This document shows positions 1-8,214 of a stretch of DNA of 64,000 bases, piece after piece. The stretch's first letter is position 1. Every line of letters starts with the position of its first letter. Origin of the DNA: Microbacterium neungamense (GTDB taxonomy: Bacteria > Actinomycetota > Actinomycetes > Actinomycetales > Microbacteriaceae); NCBI RefSeq assembly GCF_024971095.1, contig NZ_CP069717.1, positions 806,001 to 870,000 on the forward strand. The letters run 5' to 3'. Under the pieces are notes generated by a model. It was not told where the DNA came from. It made no database searches and saw only the letters and a list, made by a program, of their open reading frames with translations. The translations under genes were made by a program, and so were the position numbers.

Positions 1-458
1 CCGCCGCCGAGCCCGACGGGGGAGTTGTACAGCCGCGCCACCGCCTTCTGGAACGGGGTGCGGCCCTCGGCGCGCATGACCCCGCCGACGTTCGCCGAGC
101 CGGTGCGGGCGAGCGTCGCCAGGGCGCGGGCCGCGTAGCCCGGGGCCAGCTCGGAATGGGCGTCCACCCGCACGATGGTCCCGTACCGGCTGGCGCGGAT
201 CGCGGCGTTCAGCCCGACCGCGATGTGCGCCTCGGGGTTGTCGACGAGGCGGATGCGGGGGTCGCGCGCCGCCAGCTCGCGGGCGAGCTCCGTGGTCCCG
301 TCGCTGGAGGGGCCGAGGGCGAGCACGAGCTCGATCGGGCCGTCCACGTGCTGGGTCAGCACAGAGACCACCGCGTGCTCGAGATAGGCACGCTCGTTCA
401 GCACCGGCATCACGAACGACACGCCGGCCGAGGACGCGTCCTGCTCGTTCTCCCGCAT
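1..458 (-). CDS. Glycosyltransferase family 2 (ExoA-like), C-terminus cut by window edge
   Basis: About 152 N-terminal residues of a GT-A glycosyltransferase are visible; the gene continues past the left edge. After a short polar start it reads SFVMPVLNERAYLEHAVVSV, the usual GT2 opening, then GPSSDGTTELAREL and the nucleotide-binding stretch IVRVDAHSELAPGYAA, where VDAH takes the place of the usual DXD. This resembles ExoA-type succinoglycan transferases. The ATG at 458 is the only reasonable start, because an in-frame TGA lies five codons upstream. It diverges from the teichoic-type gene at 511, which suggests a cell-envelope role. Donor and acceptor sugars cannot be told. Confidence 0.8.
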   Translation of the reverse strand, partial: MRENEQDASSAGVSFVMPVLNERAYLEHAVVSVLTQHVDGPIELVLALGPSSDGTTELARELAARDPRIRLVDNPEAHIAVGLNAAIRASRYGTIVRVDAHSELAPGYAARALATLARTGSANVGGVMRAEGRTPFQKAVARLYNSPVGLGG

Positions 459-497
459 CCGTCGATCATGTCACGGGGACCTCGGAGGTTGCCGGAT

Positions 498-503
498 TAG
501 CGT
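498..503 (+). promoter_or_regulatory. Possible -10 element TAGCGT for a leaderless transcript
   Basis: TAGCGT fits TANNNT and ends 7 bases before the ATG at 511, so a transcript would start at or next to the start codon. No Shine-Dalgarno sequence is evident. Inference only. Confidence 0.3.
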
Positions 504-510
504 CGGGGGA

Positions 511-1746
511 ATGGTCTCCACGACGGATGCGAAGAAGGCCTATCGGATGCTGCGACGTGCGATCGCCGGCCGACGGAGGGCGCAGCGGGTGCGCCGGATG
601 CTGGCGCAGCGCTCCCCGCACCCGCAGGGGCACTACCGGATCGCGGTGTACTTCGCCGACAAGGCCGTGAACATGTACCAGATCCGGCAGTGGTACCGGC
701 CGCTGCAGGGGATCGTGGACCGATGGCCCGTCGTCGTGCTGGCGCGCTCCGCCTCCGGCGCCGCCGCGCTGCTGCAGGACGACGCGCTGCCGGTCGCGTT
801 CGTGCCGCAGGTCCGCGACCTCGAGGCGTTCCTGGAGGAGCAGGACATCCGCATCGTGCTGTACGTGAACCAGAACACCCGCAACTTCCAGATGTTCCGG
901 TACGGCGGGCGCTGGCACGTGTTCATCAACCACGGCGAGTCCGACAAGGTGTACATGACCAGCAACCAGTTCAAGGCGTACGACTACGCCCTCATCGCCG
1001 GCCCCGCTGCCCGGGACCGGCTCGCGGCCGCACTGTGGGACTACGACGTCGACGAGCGCACGATCCAGATCGGCCGTCCCCAGGCCGACCACTTCTCGGG
1101 CGAGCTCCCGTACCCGCCCGACGACCGGCTCGTCGTGCTGTACGCGCCGACCTGGGAGGGCGACCGCGCCTCGATGAGCTACGGCTCGGTGCGCAGCCAC
1201 GGCGTCGAGCTCGTGGAGCGGCTGCTGGCCACCGGCCGGCACCGGGTGATCTACCGGCCGCATCCGCGCACCGGGATCGTGGACGAGGCGTACGCCGCGG
1301 CGAACCGCAGGATCATCGGGATGCTGCGCGACGCGAACGCCGCCGACCCGGCCGCCCATCACGTGCACGACGATGGTCCGGAGATCGGCTGGCAGCTCGC
1401 GGCGGCCGACGTCGCCGTGGTCGACATCTCCGCGATGATCTACGACCGGCTGGCGACCGGGAAGCCGCTGCTGATCACCCGCCCGGTCAGTCCGGAGGCG
1501 GAGATCGACGAGACCGGCTACCTGTCCGACTGCGAATGGCTCACGGCGGATGCGGCATCCCGCATCGTCGCGGAGATCGACCGCGTCCGCGAGGACGAGC
1601 GGTCGGTGGTGCGGCTGCGCGGCTGGGTGCGGCGCTACTTCGGCGACACCGCGCCGGGAGCGGCGACGGCGCGGTTCCACGCCGCGATCGAGCGGCTCCT
1701 GCGCGAGTGGGAGGCGCTGCAGGTGAGCGAGGACCGCGCCGCCTGA
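511..1746 (+). CDS. CDP-glycerol glycerophosphotransferase-like protein (TagB/TagF family), copy 1
   Basis: 411 residues. Seen: FINHGESDKVYMT (near residues 146-158), APTWEGDR, YRPHPRTG and ADVAVVDISAMIYDRLATGK. These match the C-terminal GT-B core of teichoic-acid glycerophosphotransferases (HG..., P-TW, RPHP and D-S motifs). Such enzymes add glycerol-phosphate or similar units to wall polymers at the cytoplasmic membrane face. No membrane segment is visible. The next gene is a close paralogue in the same direction, so this is a tandem duplication. The family call is sound; the actual donor is unknown. Confidence 0.8.
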   Translation: MVSTTDAKKAYRMLRRAIAGRRRAQRVRRMLAQRSPHPQGHYRIAVYFADKAVNMYQIRQWYRPLQGIVDRWPVVVLARSASGAAALLQDDALPVAFVPQVRDLEAFLEEQDIRIVLYVNQNTRNFQMFRYGGRWHVFINHGESDKVYMTSNQFKAYDYALIAGPAARDRLAAALWDYDVDERTIQIGRPQADHFSGELPYPPDDRLVVLYAPTWEGDRASMSYGSVRSHGVELVERLLATGRHRVIYRPHPRTGIVDEAYAAANRRIIGMLRDANAADPAAHHVHDDGPEIGWQLAAADVAVVDISAMIYDRLATGKPLLITRPVSPEAEIDETGYLSDCEWLTADAASRIVAEIDRVREDERSVVRLRGWVRRYFGDTAPGAATARFHAAIERLLREWEALQVSEDRAA

Positions 1747-1840
1747 GCGCGGCCGGGGGCGTGGCGGAGCGGCGCCGGTGCCCGGGATCGCGCCGCCCGG
1801 ACGGTGCCGCCTGCGCGGTAATGAGCGGATGCCCGGGCCG

Positions 1841-1846
1841 TATCCT
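1841..1846 (+). promoter_or_regulatory. Possible -10 element TATCCT
   Basis: TATCCT lies 6 bases before the ATG at 1853. The spacer GGAGGG could also serve as a ribosome binding site if transcription starts further upstream, so leaderless use is uncertain. Confidence 0.3.
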
Positions 1847-1852
1847 GGAGGG

Positions 1853-3136
1853 ATGGGTGCGGTCTCCGATGCGAAGAAGGGTTATCGACTCCTCCGGCGT
1901 GCCCTGGCATCCCGCAGCGCCGTCCAGCGCGTGCGCCGCACGCTCGCGGCGGGCGAGCCGCATCCGCACGGCCACTACAAGATCGCGGTGTACTTCGCCG
2001 ACGGCGAGGTCAACATGTACCAGATGCGCCAGTGGTATCGGCCGCTGGCAGGCCTCGCCGAGCGCTGGCCCGTGGTCTTGCTGTCCCGCAACGCCACCGG
2101 CGCGGAGAAGCTGATCCAGGAGGACGCGCCGCCGGTCGCCTTCGTGCCGACGGTCCGCGACCTGGAGCGGTTCATCGCGAAGCAGGACATCCGCATCGTG
2201 CTGTACGTGAACCAGAACACCCGCAACTTCCAGATGTTCCGGTACGGGCGCCGCTGGCACGTGTTCATCAACCACGGCGAGTCCGACAAGATGTACATGA
2301 CCACGAACCAGTACAAGGCGTACGACTACGCGCTGGTGGCGGGGCAGGCGGCGCGCGAGCGGCTCAGCCGGACGCTGTGGGACTACGACGTCGACCGGCG
2401 CACGATCGAGATCGGCCGGCCGCAGGCGGATCACTACTCGGGCGCCCTGCCGTACACGCCGGACGACCGCGTCGTGGTGCTGTATGCGCCGACCTGGGAG
2501 GGGGATCGGCCTGCGGCGCACTACGGCTCCATCGCCACGCACGGTGAGACGCTCGTCGCGGCGCTCCTGGCCACCGGCCGCCACCGCGTGATCTACCGCC
2601 CCCATCCGCGCAGCGGCGTGGTCGACCCGGGGTACGGGGAGGCGCACCGCCGCATCCTCTCCACGATCGAGGCGGCCAACGCCGCCGATCCGTCCGCGCA
2701 GCACGTCTACGACGACGGTCCGGAGCTGGGCTGGCAGCTCGCGGCGGCCGACGTCGCCGTGGTCGACATCTCCGCGATGGTCTACGACCGCCTCGCCTCG
2801 GGCAAGCCGCTGCTGATCACCCGGCCGGCCGACCCGCGCGCCTCGGTGGACACCAAGGGTTACCTGTCGGACTGCGAATGGCTGACCGCGGACGCCGCCG
2901 GCGACATCGTCGCCGAGGTCGACCGCGTGCGCGCCGACGAGGCGGCCATCTCGCGGCTGCGGATGTGGGTGCAGCACTACTTCGGCGACACCTCGCCCGG
3001 CGTCGCGACCGCGAAGTTCCACGCCGCGATCGAGCAGCTGATGGACCTGTGGGACCAGTGGCACGCCCGCGAGATGGAGGCCGCCGCGCTGGAGCGCGAC
3101 GACGATGATGACGAGGAGAAGGAGGAGGAGCTGTGA
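1853..3136 (+). CDS. CDP-glycerol glycerophosphotransferase-like protein (TagB/TagF family), copy 2
   Basis: 427 residues from the ATG at 1853, chosen because MGAVSDAKKGYRLLRRA aligns with the start of copy 1 and GGAGGG precedes it; an in-frame ATG at 1778 would add 25 unmatched residues. The same motifs are present (NHGESDKMYMT, APTWEGDR, RPHPRSG, AVVDISAMVYDR). Identity to copy 1 is high throughout by eye. Unlike copy 1 it ends in an acidic tail of five Asp followed by Glu/Lys (last ~14 residues). Likely wall-teichoic-type polymer synthesis. Its stop overlaps the birA start by 4 bases (GTGA). Confidence 0.8.
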   Translation: MGAVSDAKKGYRLLRRALASRSAVQRVRRTLAAGEPHPHGHYKIAVYFADGEVNMYQMRQWYRPLAGLAERWPVVLLSRNATGAEKLIQEDAPPVAFVPTVRDLERFIAKQDIRIVLYVNQNTRNFQMFRYGRRWHVFINHGESDKMYMTTNQYKAYDYALVAGQAARERLSRTLWDYDVDRRTIEIGRPQADHYSGALPYTPDDRVVVLYAPTWEGDRPAAHYGSIATHGETLVAALLATGRHRVIYRPHPRSGVVDPGYGEAHRRILSTIEAANAADPSAQHVYDDGPELGWQLAAADVAVVDISAMVYDRLASGKPLLITRPADPRASVDTKGYLSDCEWLTADAAGDIVAEVDRVRADEAAISRLRMWVQHYFGDTSPGVATAKFHAAIEQLMDLWDQWHAREMEAAALERDDDDDEEKEEEL

Positions 3137-3903
3137 CGCTGTCCTTCCCGGGCGCGTCGGCCGTCGCCTCGCGCCTCGAGGTTCTCCCGGAGAGCTCGTC
3201 GACCAACGCCGCCCTGCGCACGCTCGCCGCCGACCGTGAGGCCTGGCCGCATCTGTCGGTGCTGGTCACCGACAACCAGACCCACGGCCGCGGCCGCCTG
3301 GACCGGACGTGGACGACCCCGCCCGGCACGGCGCTCGCGATCTCGGTGCTGCTGCGTGTGCTGCCGGCATCCGCCGACGCCCGCGGCTGGCTGCCCCTGC
3401 TCGCCGGTCTTGCGATGACCGAGGCCGTCGCGGCGCAGCTTCCGGGCGCCGCGGTCGGGCTGAAGTGGCCGAACGACGTGCTGGTGGGCGAGCGGAAGAT
3501 CTGCGGCATCCTCGCCGAGGCGACGCCGGATGCGGTGATCATCGGCTCCGGTGTCAACACCGCCATGGACGCCGGGCAGCTGCCGGTCGGCACGGCGACG
3601 TCGTTCGCCGTCGAGGGCGTCGACGCGGACCCGGACCGGCTGCTGGCGGACTACCTGCGCGGTCTGGACGGCCTGCTGTCGGCGCTGATCGCCGCGGACG
3701 ACGCCGAGGCATCCGGACTGCGGGCGATGGTGAGCGCGCGCTGCCTCACGCTGGGCCGGGAGGTCGTGGTGCACCTGCCCGGCGGCGCCGAGCTCCGCGG
3801 CACGGCCACCCGGCTGGAAGCCGACGGCCGTCTGGTCGTGACCGGCGACGGCCAGGAGCGCGCGATCGCCGCGGGCGACATCGTCCATCTGCGTCCCGCC
3901 TGA
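3133..3903 (+). CDS. birA: Biotin--[acetyl-CoA-carboxylase] ligase
   Basis: 256 residues. Activates biotin with ATP and attaches it to the carrier lysine of acyl-CoA carboxylases in the cytoplasm. Seen: [11 protein letters not shown] (residues 50-60), the biotinyl-AMP loop; LKWPNDVLV (about 110-118); RKICGILAE (121-129); and IIGSGVNT. A short C-terminal SH3-like part follows. There is no N-terminal helix-turn-helix, so this is the monofunctional type that does not repress transcription. The GTG start overlaps the previous stop, and the GAG-rich end of that gene supplies the ribosome binding site. In actinobacteria this gene often neighbours carboxylase subunits or purK. Confidence 0.95.
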   Translation: MTLSFPGASAVASRLEVLPESSSTNAALRTLAADREAWPHLSVLVTDNQTHGRGRLDRTWTTPPGTALAISVLLRVLPASADARGWLPLLAGLAMTEAVAAQLPGAAVGLKWPNDVLVGERKICGILAEATPDAVIIGSGVNTAMDAGQLPVGTATSFAVEGVDADPDRLLADYLRGLDGLLSALIAADDAEASGLRAMVSARCLTLGREVVVHLPGGAELRGTATRLEADGRLVVTGDGQERAIAAGDIVHLRPA

Positions 3904-3984
3904 CGCCGCGGGCCGGGCGCAGGCCGCGGTCCCGGCGGGAGCTGACACGCCCGGCGCGCCTCCCGTCCGCACGGCGCGGGCGGG

Positions 3985-3990
3985 GACAAT
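3985..3990 (+). promoter_or_regulatory. Possible -10 element GACAAT
   Basis: GACAAT followed by GGAGGG and the GTG start at 3997. The 6-base spacing suits a leaderless start, while GGAGGG itself could be a Shine-Dalgarno sequence. The two readings cannot be separated by eye. Confidence 0.25.
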
Positions 3991-3996
3991 GGAGGG

Positions 3997-4542
3997 GTGA
4001 CCCAGCCTGTGACGCTCGGCGGCCGGCCGATGATGCCGCCGCACGGCGCGCCTGTCGAGGAGCTGCTGATCGCGCGGTTCCGCGGGCATGCCCGCCGGCT
4101 GACCTGGTCCGCGCTGCTGCTGATCGCCGTCTCCGGTGCGACCGGGTACCTGCTGGGCAACCTCCCGGCGCCGTTCGAGGACTGGATGCTGCTCGGCGCC
4201 GCCGGGGCGCTCGTGCTGTTCGGGGTGGTGCTGCCCTTCCTGATCTGGCTGTCCCGCACCTATACGGTGACCACGCGGCGGGTGATCGTGCGCGACGGTC
4301 TCGGTTCACGCCGGCGGCGGGAGCTGTCGCACACCCGCGGTTACGCGATCGCCGTGCGCCGTGGCCCGCTGCAGCGGATGTGGGGAGCCGGCACCATCAC
4401 GCTGAGCAACGGCGTGGATACCCCGCTCCGACTGGCCGATGTGCCGAGCGTGAGCCTGGTGCACGAGGTGCTCGCCGACCAGGTCGAGGTGAACCAGATC
4501 CTCGCCCACCGCGACGCCCAGTCCACCTCGCTCGGCCGCTGA
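3997..4542 (+). CDS. PH-domain (bPH2) membrane protein
   Basis: 181 residues. Two hydrophobic helices lie at about residues 35-55 ([17 protein letters not shown]) and 65-87 ([21 protein letters not shown]). They are followed by a bacterial PH-like domain beginning [14 protein letters not shown], with the typical [17 protein letters not shown] segment. The function of the family is not established. The birA-PH-purK-purE neighbourhood is conserved in actinobacteria (M. tuberculosis Rv3278c is the expected counterpart, from memory). GTG start with GGAGGG immediately upstream. Confidence 0.85.
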   Translation: MTQPVTLGGRPMMPPHGAPVEELLIARFRGHARRLTWSALLLIAVSGATGYLLGNLPAPFEDWMLLGAAGALVLFGVVLPFLIWLSRTYTVTTRRVIVRDGLGSRRRRELSHTRGYAIAVRRGPLQRMWGAGTITLSNGVDTPLRLADVPSVSLVHEVLADQVEVNQILAHRDAQSTSLGR

Positions 4543-4854
4543 CCCCTCGACGCTCCGCGGTCCCCCGGTCGTCGAGCGATGACGCCGGAGGCGACCGAGA
4601 CGAAACGCGTCCCAGGGCCCCGCCCTACCGGCCACCGGGCGGCGTCGCTTCGCGCGGGAATGTGCGCTTCGCGCGGACGGATGCGGGGGATTCGGCCGCG
4701 GGAGGCGTACAAGGCCGCGGCAGCGCGCGCGTACGTCGCTCGCGGAGAGCGACCGCGGGCAGGCTCCCGGCGTCGAACGCGGGCAGCGGCGGGCGCCCGG
4801 GACGAAACGCATCGGCCGGATACGGGAGAATGGTCCCCGACGAAAGGGGTACCG
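4543..4854 (+). other. 312-base noncoding gap before purK
   Basis: This gap holds one copy of the dispersed hairpin element (4567-4609) and then GC-rich sequence with several CGCG-rich inverted stretches. A second GACGAAACGC-like word occurs near 4800. No convincing -35/-10 pair is seen, although transcription of purK must start here or upstream. The frame open in front of purK has no start or composition support as coding sequence. Confidence 0.5.
4567..4609 (+). repeat. Dispersed hairpin element, copy 1 of 3
   Basis: Reads GGTCGTCGAGCG, then the hairpin CGCC-GGA-GGCG, then ACCGAGACGAAACGC. It sits 24 bases after the stop of the PH-domain gene, in the gene's direction. Copies 2 (8148-8192) and 3 (45227-45269) share the flanks but have different, still complementary stems. 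Confidence 0.7.
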
Positions 4855-5979
4855 ATGACCGTACGCGTCGGCGTGATCGGCGGAGGACAGCTCGCCCGGA
4901 TGATGATCGCTCCCGCGGTGGAGCTCGGCCTCGACCTGCGGGTGCTCGCGGAGGCGGACGGGATGTCCGCCCGGCTGGCCGCCACCGCGGTCGGCGACTA
5001 CCGCGACCTGGAGACCGTGCGCGCCTTCGCCCAGGACGTGGACGTGATCACCTTCGACCACGAGCACGTGCCCCAGGAGGTGCTCCGCGCCCTCATGGAC
5101 GACGGCGTCAAGGTGCACCCGGGTCCCGACGCCCTGCAGTTCGCGCAGGACAAGCTCGTCATGCGCGCCCGGCTCGCCGAGCTGCGGATCCCGCAGCCGG
5201 ACTGGGCCGCGGTGCACGACGCCGCGGAGCTGCAGGCGTTCCTCGACGATCACGGCGGCCGGGCTGTCGTGAAGACCCCGCGCGGCGGCTACGACGGCAA
5301 GGGCGTTCGTGTGGTGGCATCCGGCAACGACGTCGACGACTGGTTCTCTGGGCTCGACGAGGGCGGCGCCCTGCTGGTCGAGGAGCTCGTGCCCTTCGTC
5401 CGCGAGCTCGCCCAGCAGGTCGCCCGCCGCCCCAGCGGCCAGATCGTGGCGTACCCGGTGGTGGAGACCGTGCAGCGGGACGGCGTGTGTGCCGAGGTGA
5501 TCGCTCCGGCACCGGATGCCACCGACCGGCTCGTGCGCGTGGCCGCCGAGATCGGGCATCGCATCGCGGAGGGCCTCGGGGTGACCGGGATGCTCGCCGT
5601 CGAGCTGTTCGAGACCGACGACGAGCGCATCCTCGTCAACGAGCTCGCGATGCGCCCGCACAACAGCGGGCACTGGAGCCAGGACGGCGCCGTGACCGGC
5701 CAGTTCGAACAGCACCTGCGCGCGGTCGCCGACCTGCCCCTTGGCGTCACCGAGCGGCGGGCGCCATGGTCGGTGATGGTCAACATCCTCGGCGGGCCGG
5801 CCGAGGGCGCGCTGGAGGACCGCTTCCCGGCGGCGATGGCGCAGCATCCGGAGGCGAAGATCCACACCTACGGGAAGGCGCCGCGCCCCGGACGCAAGGT
5901 CGGACACGTGAACGTCTCGGGGGAGGACCTCGACGACGTCGTCTACACGGCCAGGGCCGCTGCGGCGTTCTTCGGGTGA
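4855..5979 (+). CDS. purK: N5-carboxyaminoimidazole ribonucleotide synthase
   Basis: 374 residues. ATP-grasp enzyme that carboxylates AIR with bicarbonate and ATP to N5-CAIR in purine synthesis; cytoplasmic. Seen: [13 protein letters not shown] at the N-terminus, [20 protein letters not shown] (ATP-grasp loop, about residues 139-151), LLVEELVPF, and [15 protein letters not shown] (metal and ATP ligands). The ATG at 4855 is chosen because it begins the Rossmann-like strand and follows AAAGGGG; the longer open frame upstream has no family match. purE follows after a 197-base gap filled by a tandem repeat. Confidence 0.96.
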   Translation: MTVRVGVIGGGQLARMMIAPAVELGLDLRVLAEADGMSARLAATAVGDYRDLETVRAFAQDVDVITFDHEHVPQEVLRALMDDGVKVHPGPDALQFAQDKLVMRARLAELRIPQPDWAAVHDAAELQAFLDDHGGRAVVKTPRGGYDGKGVRVVASGNDVDDWFSGLDEGGALLVEELVPFVRELAQQVARRPSGQIVAYPVVETVQRDGVCAEVIAPAPDATDRLVRVAAEIGHRIAEGLGVTGMLAVELFETDDERILVNELAMRPHNSGHWSQDGAVTGQFEQHLRAVADLPLGVTERRAPWSVMVNILGGPAEGALEDRFPAAMAQHPEAKIHTYGKAPRPGRKVGHVNVSGEDLDDVVYTARAAAAFFG

Positions 5980-6000
5980 GGCCGGCGCGGACGCTTCGAC

Positions 6001-6114
6001 AGGCTCAGCGTCCGGTCGGCGGGCTCAGCGTCCGGTCGGCGGGCTCAGCGTCCGGTCGGCGGGCTCAGCGTCCGGTCGGCGGGCTCAGCGTCCGGTCGGC
6101 GGGCTCAGCGTCCG
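6001..6114. repeat. Tandem repeat, 20-bp unit, about 5.7 copies
   Basis: The unit GGGCTCAGCGTCCGGTCGGC repeats four times exactly at 6021-6100. A first copy differing in one base precedes it (6001-6020) and a partial copy follows (6101-6114). It fills most of the purK-purE gap. Read on the minus strand it contains GGACGCTGAGC, which matches GGTCGTTGAGC of the dispersed hairpin element at 9 of 11 positions. Confidence 0.95.
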
Positions 6115-6176
6115 CCCCGCGTGCGGCGCGGAGCGCGCCGTTGCGCCGATCTCACAGGCGCGGCCCGTACCCTGTC

Positions 6177-6695
6177 ATGGTGACTGAGCCACTGCACTCC
6201 GCGAGCGCGCCCCTGGTCGGCGTGGTGATGGGATCGGACTCCGACTGGCGCGTCATGAGCGACGCGTCCCAGGCGCTGACCGACTTCGGCATCCCGCACG
6301 AGGTCGAGGTGGTGTCCGCCCATCGCACCCCCGGCAAGCTGGTCGCCTACGGACGCGAGGCGCGCGCCCGCGGCATCCGCGTGATCATCGCCGGGGCCGG
6401 GGGAGCCGCGCACCTGCCCGGCATGCTCGCCTCGGTCACGGCACTCCCCGTCATCGGGGTGCCTGTGCCGCTGGCCTACCTGGACGGCATGGACTCGCTG
6501 CTGTCGATCGTGCAGATGCCCGCCGGCATCCCCGTCGCGACCGTCTCGATCGGCGGCGCACGCAACGCCGGCATCCTCGCCGCCCGCATCCTCGGTACCG
6601 CGGATGCCGCTCTCGCCGACCGCGTCGAGGAGTATGCGCGTGACCTGGAGGCGCAGGTGGAGGAGAAGAACGCGCGGCTGAAGGGCTCCCTGTGA
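6177..6695 (+). CDS. purE: N5-carboxyaminoimidazole ribonucleotide mutase
   Basis: 172 residues. Converts N5-CAIR made by PurK to CAIR; class I PurE forms a cytoplasmic octamer. Seen: VVMGSDSDW (residues 16-24), VSAHRTP (46-52) containing the catalytic histidine, [14 protein letters not shown] and PVIGVP. The start is ATG 6177; GTG 6180 directly after it is equally possible. TACCCT at 6168-6173 is too near to be a leaderless -10. The stop overlaps the LCP start by 4 bases, so the two are translationally coupled. Confidence 0.96.
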   Translation: MVTEPLHSASAPLVGVVMGSDSDWRVMSDASQALTDFGIPHEVEVVSAHRTPGKLVAYGREARARGIRVIIAGAGGAAHLPGMLASVTALPVIGVPVPLAYLDGMDSLLSIVQMPAGIPVATVSIGGARNAGILAARILGTADAALADRVEEYARDLEAQVEEKNARLKGSL

Positions 6696-8140
6696 CGTTG
6701 ACCGCGGCGCCTCACACCGCACGGCGGCCGCTGATCGAGACGCGGCCGCTGCGGAATCCGGATGCCTCCGACCCGAGGTTCATGGGCCGGCGCGGCTGGT
6801 GGCTGGTCGTCATGAACGCGCTGGTTCCCGGCTCCGCACAGGTGCTGGCAGGCAACCGGCGGCTCGGCCGCTTCGGGCTCGGGGCGACGCTGACCGGCTG
6901 GCTGCTGCTGCTCGTCGCGGCGGGCCTGGCGCTGTTCGCGCCCCGGGCGCTGGTGTGGATCACCACCGGCCCGCTCTCCTGGATCCTGCTCACCGCGGTG
7001 CAGATCCTGCTGATCGGCTACGCGGTGCTGTGGCTGGTGCTCACCGTCGACGCGATCCGGCTGGTGCGGCTGGTCAAGGTGCCGACGGCGTCACGCTGGG
7101 CGATCCCGATCGTCGCGCTGCTGGTGTTCGCGCTCGCCGGGTCCGGCGCGGTCTACGCGTCCACCGTCGCCGCGTCCAGCCGCGGCGTGCTCGGGTCGCT
7201 GTTCGGCAACAGCGGGCCCAGCCTGCCGCCGAGCGACGGCTACTACAACATCCTGCTGTTGGGTGCCGACAGCGGCGACGGACGTGATTCGATGCGGTTC
7301 GACAGCATCTCGGTCGTCTCGGTGAACGCCGATACCGGGGCGGTGACCATCACCGGCATCCCGCGCGAGCTGCCCGGCGTGCCGTTCAGCGAGGGCAGCC
7401 CGATGCATGAGCTGTACCCGGATGGGTTCGAGGGGCACAGTTCGCAGACCTGCGGCTGGAACGGCTGGATGAACCACGTCCGCAACGCCGCCGAGGTGTG
7501 CCGCGAGGACGGCGGCGCCGGGCTGTATCCGGATGCCGCGGCGCACGGATCCGCTCCCGGCATCGAGGCGACGAAGGACGCCGCGGAGGGCGTTCTCGGC
7601 ATCGAGATCCCGTACTACGTCTTCCTCGACATGAACGGCTTCGCACAGCTGATCGATGCGCTCGGCGGAGTGGACATCGAGGTCACCGAGCGACTGCCGA
7701 AGGGCGGCGGGCCGTCGTACCCCGGCGAGCCGGTGGAGGACTGGGCGATCGGCTGGATCGAGCCCGGCAGGCAGCACATGGACGGCGACACCGCGCAGTG
7801 GTACGCGCGCTCGCGGTACACCACCAGCGACTGGGACCGGATGAAGCGGCAGCGCGAGCTGCAGGTGGCGATCCTCGAGCAGTTCACGCCGCAGAACGTG
7901 CTGACCCGGTTCAACGAGATCAGCGCCGCGGGCACCGCGCTCATCGAGACCGACCTGCCGCGGGACAAGCTGCCCGAGTTCTTCGACCTGGTGACGAAGG
8001 CCAAGAAGCAGCCGGTGACGCGGATCGAACTCACCCCGGAGTTCGGGGTGGACGAGCACGAGCCCGACTACGGTCACATCCGCGAGCTGGTGCAGCAGAC
8101 CCTGCATCCGCCGACCCCGGAGCCGACCCCCGAGGGCTGA
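6692..8140 (+). CDS. LytR-CpsA-Psr (LCP) family glycopolymer ligase
   Basis: 482 residues. LCP enzymes transfer undecaprenyl-linked glycopolymers onto peptidoglycan at the outer membrane face. The N-terminal 150 residues hold about four hydrophobic helices, more than the usual single anchor. The extracellular LCP domain begins near residue 185: [20 protein letters not shown] carries the catalytic Arg/Asp region, [11 protein letters not shown] the second motif, and [19 protein letters not shown] the third. GTG start overlaps the purE stop. The position beside teichoic-type transferases and a polysaccharide island fits attachment of the island's polymer. M. tuberculosis Rv3267 is the likely counterpart (from memory). 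Confidence 0.9.
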   Translation: MTLTAAPHTARRPLIETRPLRNPDASDPRFMGRRGWWLVVMNALVPGSAQVLAGNRRLGRFGLGATLTGWLLLLVAAGLALFAPRALVWITTGPLSWILLTAVQILLIGYAVLWLVLTVDAIRLVRLVKVPTASRWAIPIVALLVFALAGSGAVYASTVAASSRGVLGSLFGNSGPSLPPSDGYYNILLLGADSGDGRDSMRFDSISVVSVNADTGAVTITGIPRELPGVPFSEGSPMHELYPDGFEGHSSQTCGWNGWMNHVRNAAEVCREDGGAGLYPDAAAHGSAPGIEATKDAAEGVLGIEIPYYVFLDMNGFAQLIDALGGVDIEVTERLPKGGGPSYPGEPVEDWAIGWIEPGRQHMDGDTAQWYARSRYTTSDWDRMKRQRELQVAILEQFTPQNVLTRFNEISAAGTALIETDLPRDKLPEFFDLVTKAKKQPVTRIELTPEFGVDEHEPDYGHIRELVQQTLHPPTPEPTPEG

Positions 8141-8147
8141 CCCGCCC

Positions 8148-8192
8148 GGTCGTTGAGCGAGGACGCCCGGAGGGGCGCCCGAGACGAAACGC
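8148..8192 (+). repeat. Dispersed hairpin element, copy 2 of 3
   Basis: GGTCGTTGAGCGAGGA, hairpin CGCCC-GGAG-GGGCG, then CCCGAGACGAAACGC. It begins 8 bases after the LCP stop. The stem differs from copies 1 and 3 yet stays self-complementary. Confidence 0.75.
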
Positions 8193-8202
8193 GCCCCTCC
8201 CG

Positions 8203-8208
8203 TAGGCT
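8203..8208 (+). promoter_or_regulatory. Possible -10 element TAGGCT, leaderless
   Basis: TAGGCT-GGTCCC-ATG(8215): 6-base spacing and no Shine-Dalgarno sequence, so a leaderless transcript is the simplest reading. Confidence 0.4.
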
Positions 8209-8214
8209 GGTCCC

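Noticed and set aside
4543..4854. N-terminal extension of PurK from a start at 4579
   Set aside because: The extra 92 residues are low-complexity Arg/Pro/Gly and overlap a dispersed repeat; PurK begins at its dinucleotide strand at 4855 with a good ribosome site.
6001..6114. Possible CRISPR array
   Set aside because: Units are directly adjacent with no spacers, unit size is 20 bp and no cas genes occur in the window.
3309..6695. An open frame of over 1100 codons spanning birA to purE
   Set aside because: Only its last part (purE) is real. The rest is out of frame with birA, PH and purK, which have clear motifs and starts.
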